A DNA stretch of 54,725 bases from Cylindrobasidium torrendii FP15055 ss-10. Lineage: Eukaryota; Basidiomycota; Agaricomycetes; Agaricales; Physalacriaceae. Of the stretch, positions 45,564 through 54,725 are shown piece after piece; position 1 is the first letter of the stretch, and every line of letters begins with the position of its first letter. Position numbers and translations under genes: made by a program. The notes under the pieces are model-generated. The model searched no databases and was not told where the DNA came from. It was given only the letters and a program-made list of their open reading frames with translations. The DNA is taken from assembly GCA_000934385.1 (NCBI GenBank), contig KN880593.1:1-54725 (forward strand), read 5' to 3'.

Positions 45564-46952
45564 ATGATCTTCGCCCTCAAAGACTTGATTGCCCGCTCTC
45601 GAAAGAAACTGGCAAAGCGGAAGAGCCAGGCGGAATTCTTCTTTGATGAAAGCAAAAGCAGATTCCCTAGTAAAGAATCACGCCCAACAGACGAGGAGGT
45701 AACTTTACACGCGTCTTTGTGTGTTGTTCAGATCGAGTGTGGGGACGCCAGCTGCACAGCTATTGCCTTGGGTGGAGGGAGTGAGTCGGACACGTTCATT
45801 GTGTGTGTATCCGTCTCTCATCATGGTCGCAGTGTACTGGGCACCGCGCTCTGTCGGAGAGACGGCCTTGCAAGCAAAGACGCATGTTACTGCGTGTTAC
45901 CCAGGACACAAGCGCGAGGAACGGCGCTTATTTCCTCTCTGTTATGCTAATGATATACCGGCGCACCCTCTCGATGCCCGGCACGCCCTCATGCTGTCTA
46001 CATACGAGCTCATCCTCCGGCGGGTGGTCCTCATGCACGCATCTGAGCATTTGCCATCGTTTATCCCGCAAGTGTCCAGCGAGGGGCCGGAGACAACGTG
46101 GCGGGAAGCGACAGACTTTTGCTTTCTCTACGACCCGGCCAACGACATTGGTGAATTCAAAGACCCGACATTGTGAGCTGAATCTGGAAGATTGACAGTC
46201 GGGTAATTCCTGTATAGTACACTTACGCCAGAGCCTTGGGCATTTCAAGTCCGCGCAGAAGCCTCCTTGGTTGGCTTCAGCGATCCTTCGGTGTCGACTG
46301 TTCACACGACCAAAGGACGCGAGGTCGACTTGAAGTATGGTGACAGAATCCCTGAACCAGCATGGTACGCCTACCACACGTGTGAGAGCACCAACACTAT
46401 GTCTGGAGGCGCAATCATTGCCCCAAAGGATGCTGGCGAAGTCGATAGCTCTTTGGCAGGCATGTGTGCGTCAAAATCTGTCTCTATTATAATACAGCGT
46501 GATGCTCAGTCCTTTACACAGCGCTGCATTCGACGCGAAGCGAAATCAAAACTCTCAATTACAATCTCATGATCCCTGTGAAGAATCCTTTGTTTTGCAC
46601 TCTCCTCCTCGTATTCGTCTGGCCGTACGTCTGGAAATGTGGTACTCCCAGGCAGAAGGAGGTCTACGCAAAACTATTTGCATCGGTTGGTCCCGTTGTG
46701 ATGTACGATCTCGCAGACAAGTTAGATTCGACGTTTTATGCGCAGATCAAGCCCTCCTGGGATGATCTGCTGCGTCATTCACGGTTTGTCTCTTTGATGT
46801 CGCCAAGCGAGCCAAATGTGGATCGTGTCGATGATATCCCTGGCTTTCCTTGTGATCCGGACGAATATGACGGTGTTAACTATCTGCCCGATGGACGCCC
46901 CTTACCTATGCCTCCGCCCTACCCAATTAACAATAACATTGTATACCTTTAG
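45564..46952 (+). CDS. Unknown duplicated gene, copy 2 (intact)
   Basis: Exons 45564-45780, 45833-46172, 46218-46465 and 46522-46952 sum to 1236 nt, encoding 411 residues with a continuous frame. Landmarks: MIFALKDLIARSRKKLAKRK, a conserved block CVVQIECGDASCTAIALGGG, YWAPRSVGETALQAKTHV, LSTYELILRRVVLMHASEHL, HTCESTNTMSGGAIIAPKD, a hydrophobic segment PLFCTLLLVFVWPYVWKCG, and the Pro-rich C-terminus PMPPPYPINNNIVYL. The basic N-terminus and absence of a signal peptide suggest a cytosolic or membrane-associated protein. The STNTMSGGA motif loosely recalls serine-protease GDSGG loops, but the rest does not support that. It starts 57 bp after the TIR element, so its promoter may lie within or beside the element. 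Confidence 0.72.
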
Positions 46953-47328
46953 TCGCATGACATGAAGCGTTATTGTGATACGATAGATATAACTATGGAG
47001 TCCCATTACGTTTCAAAAGACGTCGTACCAGTCGTTAGTACCCTCCACGTCTGTTTGACTCGGCCCATTGTTGGTCAGCAACGATCGCGCGGCAATGATC
47101 GAAGCTCATGTATGCTTGGAATTAGTACACCGCGCATCTGCCGCACATGATCAAGCGGACATTGTCCAGCGCACAGTTCTAACCTCCTGATTGAGGTGAT
47201 ATGCCGCTGACCGCATGAGCTGACTACAACTTACTGCTGGCCGTTCAGCCGGCCTGCCGAAGTCGTCAGTTGCAATCGATACGCAGCATATAAAGGGATG
47301 GCCCAAAGCTTAGAAGGACACTTCAAAG
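46953..47328. other. Spacer before NmrA-like gene
   Basis: Contains TATAAAG at 47289-47295, 40 nt before the NmrA-like start. Otherwise nothing is recognised. Confidence 0.6.
47289..47295 (+). promoter_or_regulatory. TATA box of NmrA-like gene
   Basis: TATAAAG, 40 nt before the ATG at 47329. Confidence 0.6.
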
Positions 47329-48209
47329 ATGTCTATAGTCGTTACTGGCGCCACAGGACAGATCGGTTCGCACCTCGTTCGTATCCTGCGGGATGCACAT
47401 CCCGACAAGACCGTTATCCCTCTCGGACGTCCCAACTTCGAATGGGACAAGCCTGAGACCTACGAGACTGCGTTCCCTGCCTCAGCCCCTCCACCCAGCG
47501 CGGTGTTCCTTGTTTTGAGCTTCGACAGGGCCCTCACAGGCCAAGCTGTTTTGATATCGTTTATCGACCTGGCGATCAGCAAAGGCGTGAAGCGCTTCGT
47601 GTACATCAGCGGAATCGTCGCTCAGCCTGGAGCGTTCGGGACGACCAAGGTCCAGGAGTATCTTGAGTCTGACGAGCTCAAGGCGAAGGGAGTTCAGGGT
47701 GTAACGCTTCGTCCAACGCACTTCATGGGTAACTCTTCGTCTTCTACTTTGGAGCAGATGCTTATTCTGTCGCAGAGAACTTCCAGTCCGGCTCAGACCT
47801 TGCGACTATCAAGTCACAGAATACCATCCTCTCTGTCAAGGGCAATCTGGGAGTTGGATTCATTGCAGCGCAAGATATCGCAGAGGCCGCCGCATACTTC
47901 CTTACCTGCGCTTCGTCCGATATCAAGTACTCGGACGTCCCTGTCGTCGGCCCGGAGCTGCTGACGATGGATCAGGCTGCATCGGTCTTCAGTAGCGTCC
48001 TCGGGCGCACTATCACTCATTCGCCTCGTCTTGTTGAAGAACGCATCAAAGAGTTTGTAGGGTATGGCTTGGAGGAAGGGATAGCGACGGCGATAGTCAA
48101 GAGCGGGGCCCTTGGACTCGACGAGGCTGTCTTTGAACAGGAAAACACATACAAAGGCAAGAAGACGCTGAAAGAATTTGTAACAGAACACCAGAACACT
48201 TGGGCTTGA
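47329..48209 (+). CDS. NmrA-like NAD(P)-binding reductase (SDR atypical)
   Basis: Rossmann-fold protein of the NmrA/ergot-alkaloid-reductase-like atypical SDR group, 277 residues from two exons (47329-47728 and 47776-48209). The glycine-rich loop is VVTGATGQIGSHLV (residues 4-17). The region GVKRFVYISGIVA follows, and the joined motif LRPTHFMENFQSG shows the usual RPT.F.ENF of this family. GVGFIAAQDIAEAAAYFL is the second family signature. Without removal of the 47-nt GTAACT..CGCAG intron the gene looks frameshifted. C-terminal substrate domain: LTMDQAASVFSSVLGRTI to EHQNTWA. Substrate unknown. It may act as a quinone or small-molecule reductase. Confidence 0.9.
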
Positions 48210-48440
48210 TTGGCGAAAGCAGAATGGAGAACTATGTAGGAATCCCAGTAACGTATCACCGGGATCATAATTTCAACCTGGTCATCTACGCGCAGCAGCA
48301 GTTCGGTCGAGGACTCGGTCGGTGGTGGTACGATGAGAAAGTTGATCAGATTTGTCAGGTGCTTTAGCGTTTCCCGCTTTAGCTTTAGGGCCGGTTGATT
48401 GCAAAAGACAATCAGAGTTCTGATGGACGACCAGTGAACA

Positions 48441-48511
48441 TCCCTCTTAGCTCAGTGGTAGAGCGCGTCACTAGTAATGACGAGGTCAGTCGTTCAAGTC
48501 GGCTAGAGGGA
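48441..48511 (+). tRNA. tRNA-Thr (anticodon AGU), copy 2
   Basis: The same 71-nt cloverleaf as at 33906-33976, with no differences, in the opposite orientation. Intact A and B boxes and a TTTT terminator at 48529-48532. The flanks are not conserved beyond a few bases. Confidence 0.97.
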
Positions 48512-48694
48512 ATGAGCTCGCAAAAATCTTTTGGATTTCTCAACGTCAAGATCTCAACGCTAAGTCCTGACATCAGACAAGCACGGACTGCGAGTTTTTG
48601 TTTTCCGCCCTATCTAAAAAAGTATAATCTTTGCCGCTCGCGAATCGAAGAGAAAAAAAATATCGATTGACTACTAAATACACGAGCGTTATTC

Positions 48695-50157
48695 TTACCA
48701 TTCCCGAACTGCACCGTCTTCTCCGCGCCAGATAGGGTTCCTCCACTCAAGCCACTCCCCTTTCTTGAACCTTTCATGTTCTTCCCTCACCAGCTTCTCG
48801 TTTATCTCTACTCCCAATCCAGGCCCCGTCAGCAACGACACATGGCCTCCGTCCACCTTGAACACATCCGGGTTCAGCATATATGTGAACAAGTCGCGCT
48901 CCTCAGCGCCAGGTTTCGCCAGATTGTAATGCATCTTCCAACTCATCTCGCAGATGACGAAGTTTGGTGTGGAAAAGCCAATTTGGAGAGATGCAGCGAA
49001 GGCAATGGGTCCGAGAGGGCAATGCGGGGCCACGCCGATATCGTACGCCTCTGCAGCTATGGCAATCTTGCGTGTCTCAGAGATTCCTCCGGCATGCGCA
49101 AGATCGGGTTGGATAATGTCGATGCAGCCTGCCTCGAAGTACGGACGGCAGTCTTGCCTGGTGAAAAGACGTTCGCCGAGCTAAACAGCGGGTTAAAAGC
49201 CGAATGAGTCTCTCGGTATCAAGCGACGTACTGCAATGGGATAGCCTATCTGGCCGTGAATCGCTTTGAGCTCGTCGACGTGCCCGGGGAGAAGAGGCTC
49301 TTCAATGAATAGTGGGCGATATGGTTCTAGTGCCTTGGCCAACTGACGAGCCATGGGACGGTGAACCCGACCGTGGAAGTCCCTGTGACCACTGAGCACA
49401 CAGTAGTTCCAATAGAGAAAATGTACTTACAGCCCCGCATCCATACCGATACTCTTTACGTCTTTCAACCGTTGCACAGTCTCGTCCAAAGCGCTGGGAG
49501 AATCAAGCCAACCGAGACTCTCGACGGCGTTCATCTTGACACAGGTGAAGCCTTGCTCTTTACGAGCTTGGGCCTGTTCCAAGACATCCGAGGGTTTGTC
49601 TCCTCCAACCCAGCCGTAGACCTTGCATTTGTTGCGCCTACGACAAGTTGAGTTCGTCGACAAAGGCTGGTCGAGACACGGGATACATACACTTTGCCCC
49701 CAAGAAGCTGCCAAACCGGTACACCCAACCTTTTGCCTTTGATATCCCAGAGCGCCATGTCCAGACCGCTGATTGCACTCATCAGCACCTCACCACCGCG
49801 GTAGAACCGATGGCGGTAGGCGCTCTGGTAAATGTCTTCGATGTTGGCGCTATCCCAGCCGGTGAAGCGCTGGCGGAAGTCGACAAACGCGCCTTCGACG
49901 GCGTCAGTGTGACCTGATGAAGAATCCCGTGAGTGCGAATTCAAGAAGAGGAGTAAAAGAAGGTGGACATGGTGTGGTACAGAAGATTGTAAGTGATACA
50001 TACCTTCGAGAGTAGCTTCACCCCAGCCGACAATGCCTTGTCCTGTTTCTACACGGACAAACAGCCAGCGGGGACGAACATAGAAAGTCTCGATACTCTT
50101 GATGGGGTCGGTGTCTTCGCTTTGCAACCCTTTCTCCAAGTTCCAAGTGGTCGCCAT
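48695..50157 (-). CDS. Galactonate dehydratase-like enolase superfamily enzyme
   Basis: Mandelate racemase/muconate lactonizing group, closest by motif to D-galactonate dehydratase (DgoD). It would dehydrate a sugar acid in uronate or galactose catabolism. The start at 50157 gives MATTWNLEKGL; then IKSIETFYVRPRWLFVRVET and IVGWGEATLEG (capping domain), FYRGGEVLMSAISGLDMALWD, KRLGVPVWQLLGGKV, and after an intron KVYGWVGGD. Active-site elements: FTCVKMNAVE (Lys), GMDAGLDFHGRVH (first metal ligand), LFIEEPLLP (second ligand), CIDIIQPDLAHAGGISETRK (third-ligand region) and GVAPHCPLGPIA (His). Four introns restore these motifs. It ends GEDGAVREW at 48695, about 390 residues. The exact sugar acid is uncertain. 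Confidence 0.9.
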
Positions 50158-51062
50158 AGTCGTAGGGTAGTCGTTTGATCCAGCAGTAGCTTTTTCAGCT
50201 ATATTTCAGGATAGTGTGCTTGCAGGAAGCAAAGAGAGGATGAGAACAGTCTCCCATCGCTTGGTCTGCTTTATATATGTCGGCGTCCGGCCCGAGAGAG
50301 AGCAGCGGCTGTAGACGGGCCTGTTTTCCTGCCTTCCAAAGCCCCGTGGCAAGATGAGGCCGGACGTAGCCACAGTGGCATCTACAGTCGGTTTCTGGAC
50401 GCTTTGAACATGATGGCGGCGGGTTGATGGAAAGTATATTCCCACGCTTCCGATCGCACTCGTGTAGATTATCTCAGCGAAAGTCCCGGTAGCTTGCGAC
50501 GCCCAGGGGAAGGGGCAGAGAAATTCAAGATGGACATCGTCCTCAAGCGCTTGAGCCCCCTGATACAACGAGCATTGTCCGGTCTGGCTCTGGGAGGTAA
50601 AATAGTAGACATCATTGGATTGAGTAACAAGCGGATAGCTCGCCGACCATGTCAATGGTAGGTGTGTCTGATTCTACGCTAAGGCAATCCAGTCAAGCAA
50701 TGCGACGACAGTATCACTACCATCTAGGCAGACTCATTCGGCGGACGGTCGGAGGGTACGTACGGTATGTAAAGATAAATACTAATAAATACAGAGAAGA
50801 GAGGAGGAACAGAGGAACGAAACAGAGAGAAGAAAATGTACGTAGAAAAGAAACATGTAATCTGTAATGTAATGCGACGGTCCATGGGTGCGACTGAGTG
50901 TAGAGCGTGTACTGGCCACAGGAGCTAACAGTGTTGAAGGGCATCGGGCTTGCCAATCAAACCCGTCGCCGAGATTTCCAGCAACAACCTGAAGCAAACG
51001 GTAGGCAAGCAGGGTTTGCACCAGCGCACATGCCGAATCACCCATGATCCATCCCCACAACC
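50158..51062. other. Intergenic with dehydratase promoter
   Basis: A reverse-strand TATATAAA at about 50269-50277 lies about 110 nt upstream of the dehydratase start. A minus-strand frame (50206-50655) is open for about 149 codons without an ATG start or a recognised family. Confidence 0.5.
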
Positions 51063-52635
51063 TCACCCTCGTCTCGGCCTGCGTCGCTGAGCATCACTGG
51101 CAATACAACCTTCAACGGCCTCTTTCATGCGAGTGCGAAACTGCTTAGGCGAAAGCTTTTTACCGCCTATTGAGGTAAGCGTACAATCCACACTGCTGAG
51201 AACATGGTCCAAGGTCTCGCCCTCGAGTTGATAAGGCTTCGGCAAGTCTTTCAGCCAGTCGAAAAATCGTCTCCACTGCTCCAGCAAATGTTGATTGGTC
51301 TCCTCTCTGGCTTTGACGAGAAGAGCATCTGACACGTCCTCGAAATCGATGGGAGGGTTTCCAAGCAGGAATGTGGACACCGGGCGTGAAGGTTCTGGTG
51401 TAGTGGACACCGTTGAACTGATTGAAAAGATGATGAGCTAACGCGACGCAGAACAAAAAAGGGAAAGAGGGCTAACCGTGTCGTCTTGCTGACCAAACTG
51501 GCTGAGCTCTCACTGTCCGCGACCTTCTCCTTGGATTGGGAGGTAGACGGTACGGTAGGAGGTACAGAGGAAGCCTGCTTCGCGAGCGGGACAGAGGGCA
51601 ATGTTGCCTCGACCATCGGAAGCGAAGGGAGTTCGAAAGATGCGGGCGTCCTTGATGCGGCGGGGGACTTAACAGACGGTGTGCAATCCTTGGGGTTGAC
51701 AAAAACGGTACTGGGGACAGAGGGCATGGCGAGAGCGTTAGGGCTGACTGGTGAAGGTGTAGAGCCGGCATCCTTCGAAATCAATGGCACTGGGAGTGCC
51801 TGTGGCGAACCAAACTCTGGTATGGGTAATTCTGAGAAAAAGGTGGGTAGATGGAACGGAACAGGAGCTTGAACGGGGAGATTTTCAAAGACCTGATGCA
51901 ATGTTAGACAAGCTTGGCATATCAGAAGACTACATTACGAACATCCTGCGGCTGGTCGGCAAACATGAACTCGATGTTGCTTAGCTGGATAGCAAGCTCG
52001 GACTTGAATGCTGAAACGACGGACTCGACGGCACGATCTGAGATGGATTGGACCAGTTTGCCCTCGTCGCGTATGCAATCCTTGCTGTCGGCAAGAGCCC
52101 TTTCGATTTCGGACGCCTGGCTCTTCAGTCCCGTGAGTGTGCTGACGACGGTCTTGAGCTCCTCGGCAAGCATTTGCACGTCCTCCTTAGTAGGTCCCAA
52201 TTGGACGGCATTCTCCAGAGACTTCTGAGCACTGAGAACTTGAGCGAAGTTCTTGTTCGAGTCTGCGGCGGATGGCATGGCGGTAACACTGGCCTGGATG
52301 GCAGCGACAGCTGAGCCGAGGGACTTCATTTCGACTCTGAGGTTGTTGACTTCGGCGCGGAGATGCTCGTCGATGTGACCGTTATAGTCCTCGAATGCAC
52401 TCTGGAACGCCGACGTGACTTGGTCCACGATAGATGTGACCAGCGGTAACCATACTTCGTTGAGGACAGCGGGGACGTCAATGCAGAAGACGCGCTGGTA
52501 AACGAAGTATGATATAGCGTAGAAAGTGGCCGGGAGGATAATCCAGTGTGAGACACCAAGATTGAGAAGGGTTGCAGCGACAGAGGCCCCAACGTTGACC
52601 GGCCATGGAGGAAGGCTACCAGAGGTGAGATCCAT
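51063..52635 (-). CDS. Membrane-anchored coiled-coil protein of unknown function
   Basis: Start at 52635 (MDLTSGSLPPWPVNVGASVA); residues of about 15-45 are hydrophobic (ILPATFYAISYFVYQ), giving one or two membrane passes. Then an amphipathic coiled-coil-rich region (HLRAEVNNLRVEMKSLGSAV, LAEELKTVVSTLTGLKSQA). The GTTCGT..CATCAG intron joins DQPQD to VFENLPVQAPVP, entering a Pro/Ser-rich linker. A second intron (GTTAGC..ATCAG) leads to a helical C-terminal domain (LLEQWRRFFDWLKDLP, KKLSPKQFRTRMKEAVEG) ending in the basic RRRPRRG at 51063. About 480 residues. No family recognised. It could be a tether or organelle-membrane protein. An upstream in-frame extension beyond 52635 is possible. Confidence 0.65.
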
Positions 52636-53098
52636 GTTTACCGAAGAGATGGATTGGCTACCCACCAAGAAAGCAATTGTTGTATGTTGGCGCGGAATGT
52701 ATAGATCACACCAAGGACAGATACGATACCGACGACAATAGCGCACAGAGTCCTGACGGAAGGTCAGAAAATGGAGATGAAGGAGTTGACTGTAACGCAC
52801 CTTGGCGGGATTGCGGACTCAGTTCCAAGCGGCATATATTTTCCATGTTGTTCAATGTAGCAGTCACGTTTGAGGGGATAGACAGTGTTGATGGCAGAAG
52901 AGAAGAGCGATCCTGGGCGAACGGCGCGTCGCACCGCTGACACGATCAGACTTTCCCGGGTTCTTGCGATGCTGCATCAGGAATTTGTGATCGCGCTATA
53001 AAAGTGCAAACTCACTCGTTTTCGACATAACAAAACGGAACGCTTGTCCCCAATGAGGGAGGATACCAAGCGTCATCAAGTTTCGAGCTGGAAATGCG
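52636..53098. other. Intergenic
   Basis: Upstream of the coiled-coil gene. No supported feature. Confidence 0.5.
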
Positions 53099-53579
53099 TC
53101 AGCCAAAGATCGAAAAAGCTGGAGGATATGCAAACCGCAGGAGTCCCAAAATTCCAGGATTAGCGACTGCAGGGGAAAGGTGCCAACTAGGAGTGCGCTT
53201 CATGGCGTATTCTAGTGGCCGACACTCGCTTTTCCAGGGCCTCTCCGAATCAGTGTGGTACCATAAACTACCAATCCCAAATAAGCATGAAGTCTCTTCA
53301 TCGTAGCAGCCGGTTGAAGTCGAGTAGTACGGTGGCAGCACGAGTTCAGCTATAGGTGTGGTCAAGATCGAAGACGCTATGTTATTCTATCAGATGTAGC
53401 CAACAGTAACGAGAGGATGGCCTACCTGTCTGGGCATCCCATAACCCGAAAAGGTTCAAGAGATAGGTGAATCCAGAGAACATTGCGACAGAAAATGTGG
53501 CGGTCTCCCTCCCGTCATGAGAAGTGTAGTATGCGACGCCATGAGCGGCATCAGTAGCGAGCTGAGGCTCGCTAGGCAT
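53099..53579 (-). CDS. Small protein of unknown function (tentative)
   Basis: A two-exon model: the ATG at 53579 starts MPSEPQLATDAAHGVAYYTS, and FSVAMFSGFTYLLNLFGLWD forms a hydrophobic stretch. A 47-nt GTAGGC..CATAG intron then joins AQT to ASSILTTPIAELVLPPYYS, ending PPAFSIFG at 53099, about 145 residues. No family, no signal peptide. The splice phase is consistent, but the downstream exon may be mis-framed and other exon structures are possible. Confidence 0.35.
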
Positions 53580-54725
53580 TGCAAGTGTAAAAATTGAGTC
53601 AGCGCAGTCGAGGTTTCAAGATAAGTTGCGATGGTAGGGAAGAATGAGACGAGAATCGAAAAGTCCTTTTATACTTCTAATGGGATCTCCCGATAGTGCA
53701 CTGCCTTGATACCCTCGTCGCGCTTCCATTATCTATACATCGCGCATGTAATAGCGCCTGCCGAGTCCGGAGTGGTTGAAGCGAGGGTGTGATCTATTGT
53801 GCCACAAACACATCTGTGCAATTTTCTGCTTTCTTGACCAATTCGATGCCGAGGGAATTCTCTTTTTGGTTATAAGCGAGGTTTAGATCTCGATAAAATG
53901 GCGCCATGGCTACGGCAAGACAGTTACAGTTTCCTTACTTTGAGTGTCTTTTTGTAAGTCACACGCCTCGTGTCCTCGTAGCACGAGACTACCCGTAGAC
54001 TTAAGCATAACCCCAAACAGAAATCGTTCCAAAATGGTCTTGCTCAACTCAACCGTACGCTAGCCATGGATGGCTGGTGTCACTTCCACACTTTCGAATG
54101 GCTGCTCCATGTCACCCGATGCGGGATAGCGTAGGATTCTCTGCAGTCTTGGTCTAAGCGCCTTGCCTATGGCGTGAGGCTTTTCCTCTCATCAAAGGAA
54201 GCTTCTAGCTTATCACTTATGCTGTGTCTTGGCTGTGCTTTGATGCTGAGCGCTGAGTACTCAGGAAAATGGCCGTGACCACTCCGCGGAGCGGCCAGCC
54301 AACCGCCACAAAGGAAAGAGAAAACCCCAGAAAGACCGAGTCACCAGCTTCTAATCAGAGCTTCGACTGAGTTCACAATAAAGCATGTCGGCTCGGTTCG
54401 CAGATGGGCACGGTTCAAAACGAAAGCCCTTTTCCGACCCTTCAGGAATGCACCAATGTGCCGTCGCGCGCCCCGAATTCTTGCACAAGCCTGGGTCTAT
54501 TGGAGAAGCACGATTATCGAGATAAGAATGAGAGAGGCCCTCGCGGACCCCAATCAACGCAATGATCAAAAATTCTGGCGCCGTTGTGTATACGAGGGTG
54601 CTGTAATCCATTTGCAAGGATACGAGCCACTGTTGCGAGCAGGTTTGGCGCAGCGTGAGAATCCAACTCGAACTTCGTGTTCGTGGTTAATGCCAATACA
54701 TTTACTTGTAGCTTACATGTTACTT
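53580..54725. other. Right end of window, no supported gene
   Basis: An ATG at 53911 opens MATARQLQFPYFECLF before a GTAAGT donor at about 53956 and a possible acceptor at about 54020. This might be the first exon of a gene, but no family is recognisable. Other ORFs look random. Confidence 0.4.

Noticed and set aside
45564..46952. Serine protease assignment based on the STNTMSGGA motif
   Set aside because: No upstream His or Asp triad context matching trypsin-like families could be identified. The resemblance is too short.
47727..47776. Apparent frameshift in the NmrA-like gene
   Set aside because: A 47-nt GTAACT..CGCAG intron (47729-47775) restores the frame and creates the family motif RPTHFMENF.
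50206..50655. 149-codon minus-strand ORF upstream of the dehydratase
   Set aside because: No ATG start, no recognised family, and it overlaps the dehydratase promoter with its TATA box.

Overview
The window is chromosomal DNA from a filamentous basidiomycete, most likely an Agaricomycete (mushroom or wood-decay lineage). The genes carry many short introns (mostly 45-60 nt, GT..AG, with CTGAY/CTAAY-like branch sites), TATA boxes 35-110 nt upstream of several start codons, and typical fungal families: Nha1-type antiporter, CFEM protein, CE5 cutinases, GH12 glucanase, Hym1/Mo25. There are no rRNA genes, CRISPR arrays or bacterial operons. Gene models were built by hand, by translating around splice sites and requiring reading-frame and family-motif continuity, so terminal exons are the weakest part.

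Layout. 1-2.5 kb: periodic repeats and a Na+(K+)/H+ antiporter (+). 2.8-11 kb: three paralogous seven-helix membrane protein genes (one -, two +), the first separated from the other two by a COQ8 atypical kinase (-). 11.6-18.3 kb: class I methyltransferase (+), an acidic unknown protein (-), ribosomal protein eL31 (-), CFEM GPI-type surface protein (+), UBR7/Mlo2-like UBR-box protein (+). 18.6-26.6 kb: tandem secreted cutinase-family esterases (+), CsbD-like stress protein (-), canonical calmodulin (+), GH12 endoglucanase (-), divergent calmodulin-like protein (-). 27.4-30.8 kb: a long unknown single-pass membrane protein (-). 31.8-35.5 kb: a 5'-truncated ING/PHD duplicate (+), coatomer zeta (-), tRNA-Thr(AGU) (-), full-length ING protein (-). 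36.6-39.9 kb: Mo25/Hym1 (+) and a Dnmt2 tRNA methyltransferase (+). 39.9-47 kb is accessory in character: 2.7 kb without a recognisable gene, then two tandem copies of an unknown multi-exon gene, the first frameshifted, separated by a 1.23 kb element with terminal inverted repeats. 47.3-50.2 kb: NmrA-like reductase (+), a second, identical tRNA-Thr(AGU) (+), galactonate-dehydratase-like enolase superfamily enzyme (-). 51-53.6 kb: a membrane-anchored coiled-coil unknown (-) and a small unknown (-).

The secreted esterases, GH12 enzyme, CFEM protein and galactonate-dehydratase-like enzyme suit a plant-matter-degrading saprotroph or pathogen. The housekeeping genes (COQ8, eL31, COPZ, ING, CaM, Mo25) look intact. 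I found no convincing new multi-gene system. The best candidates for something undescribed are the duplicated unknown family at 42.6-47.0 kb with its intervening element, the triplicated seven-helix family, and the truncated PHD copy with an altered reader pocket.
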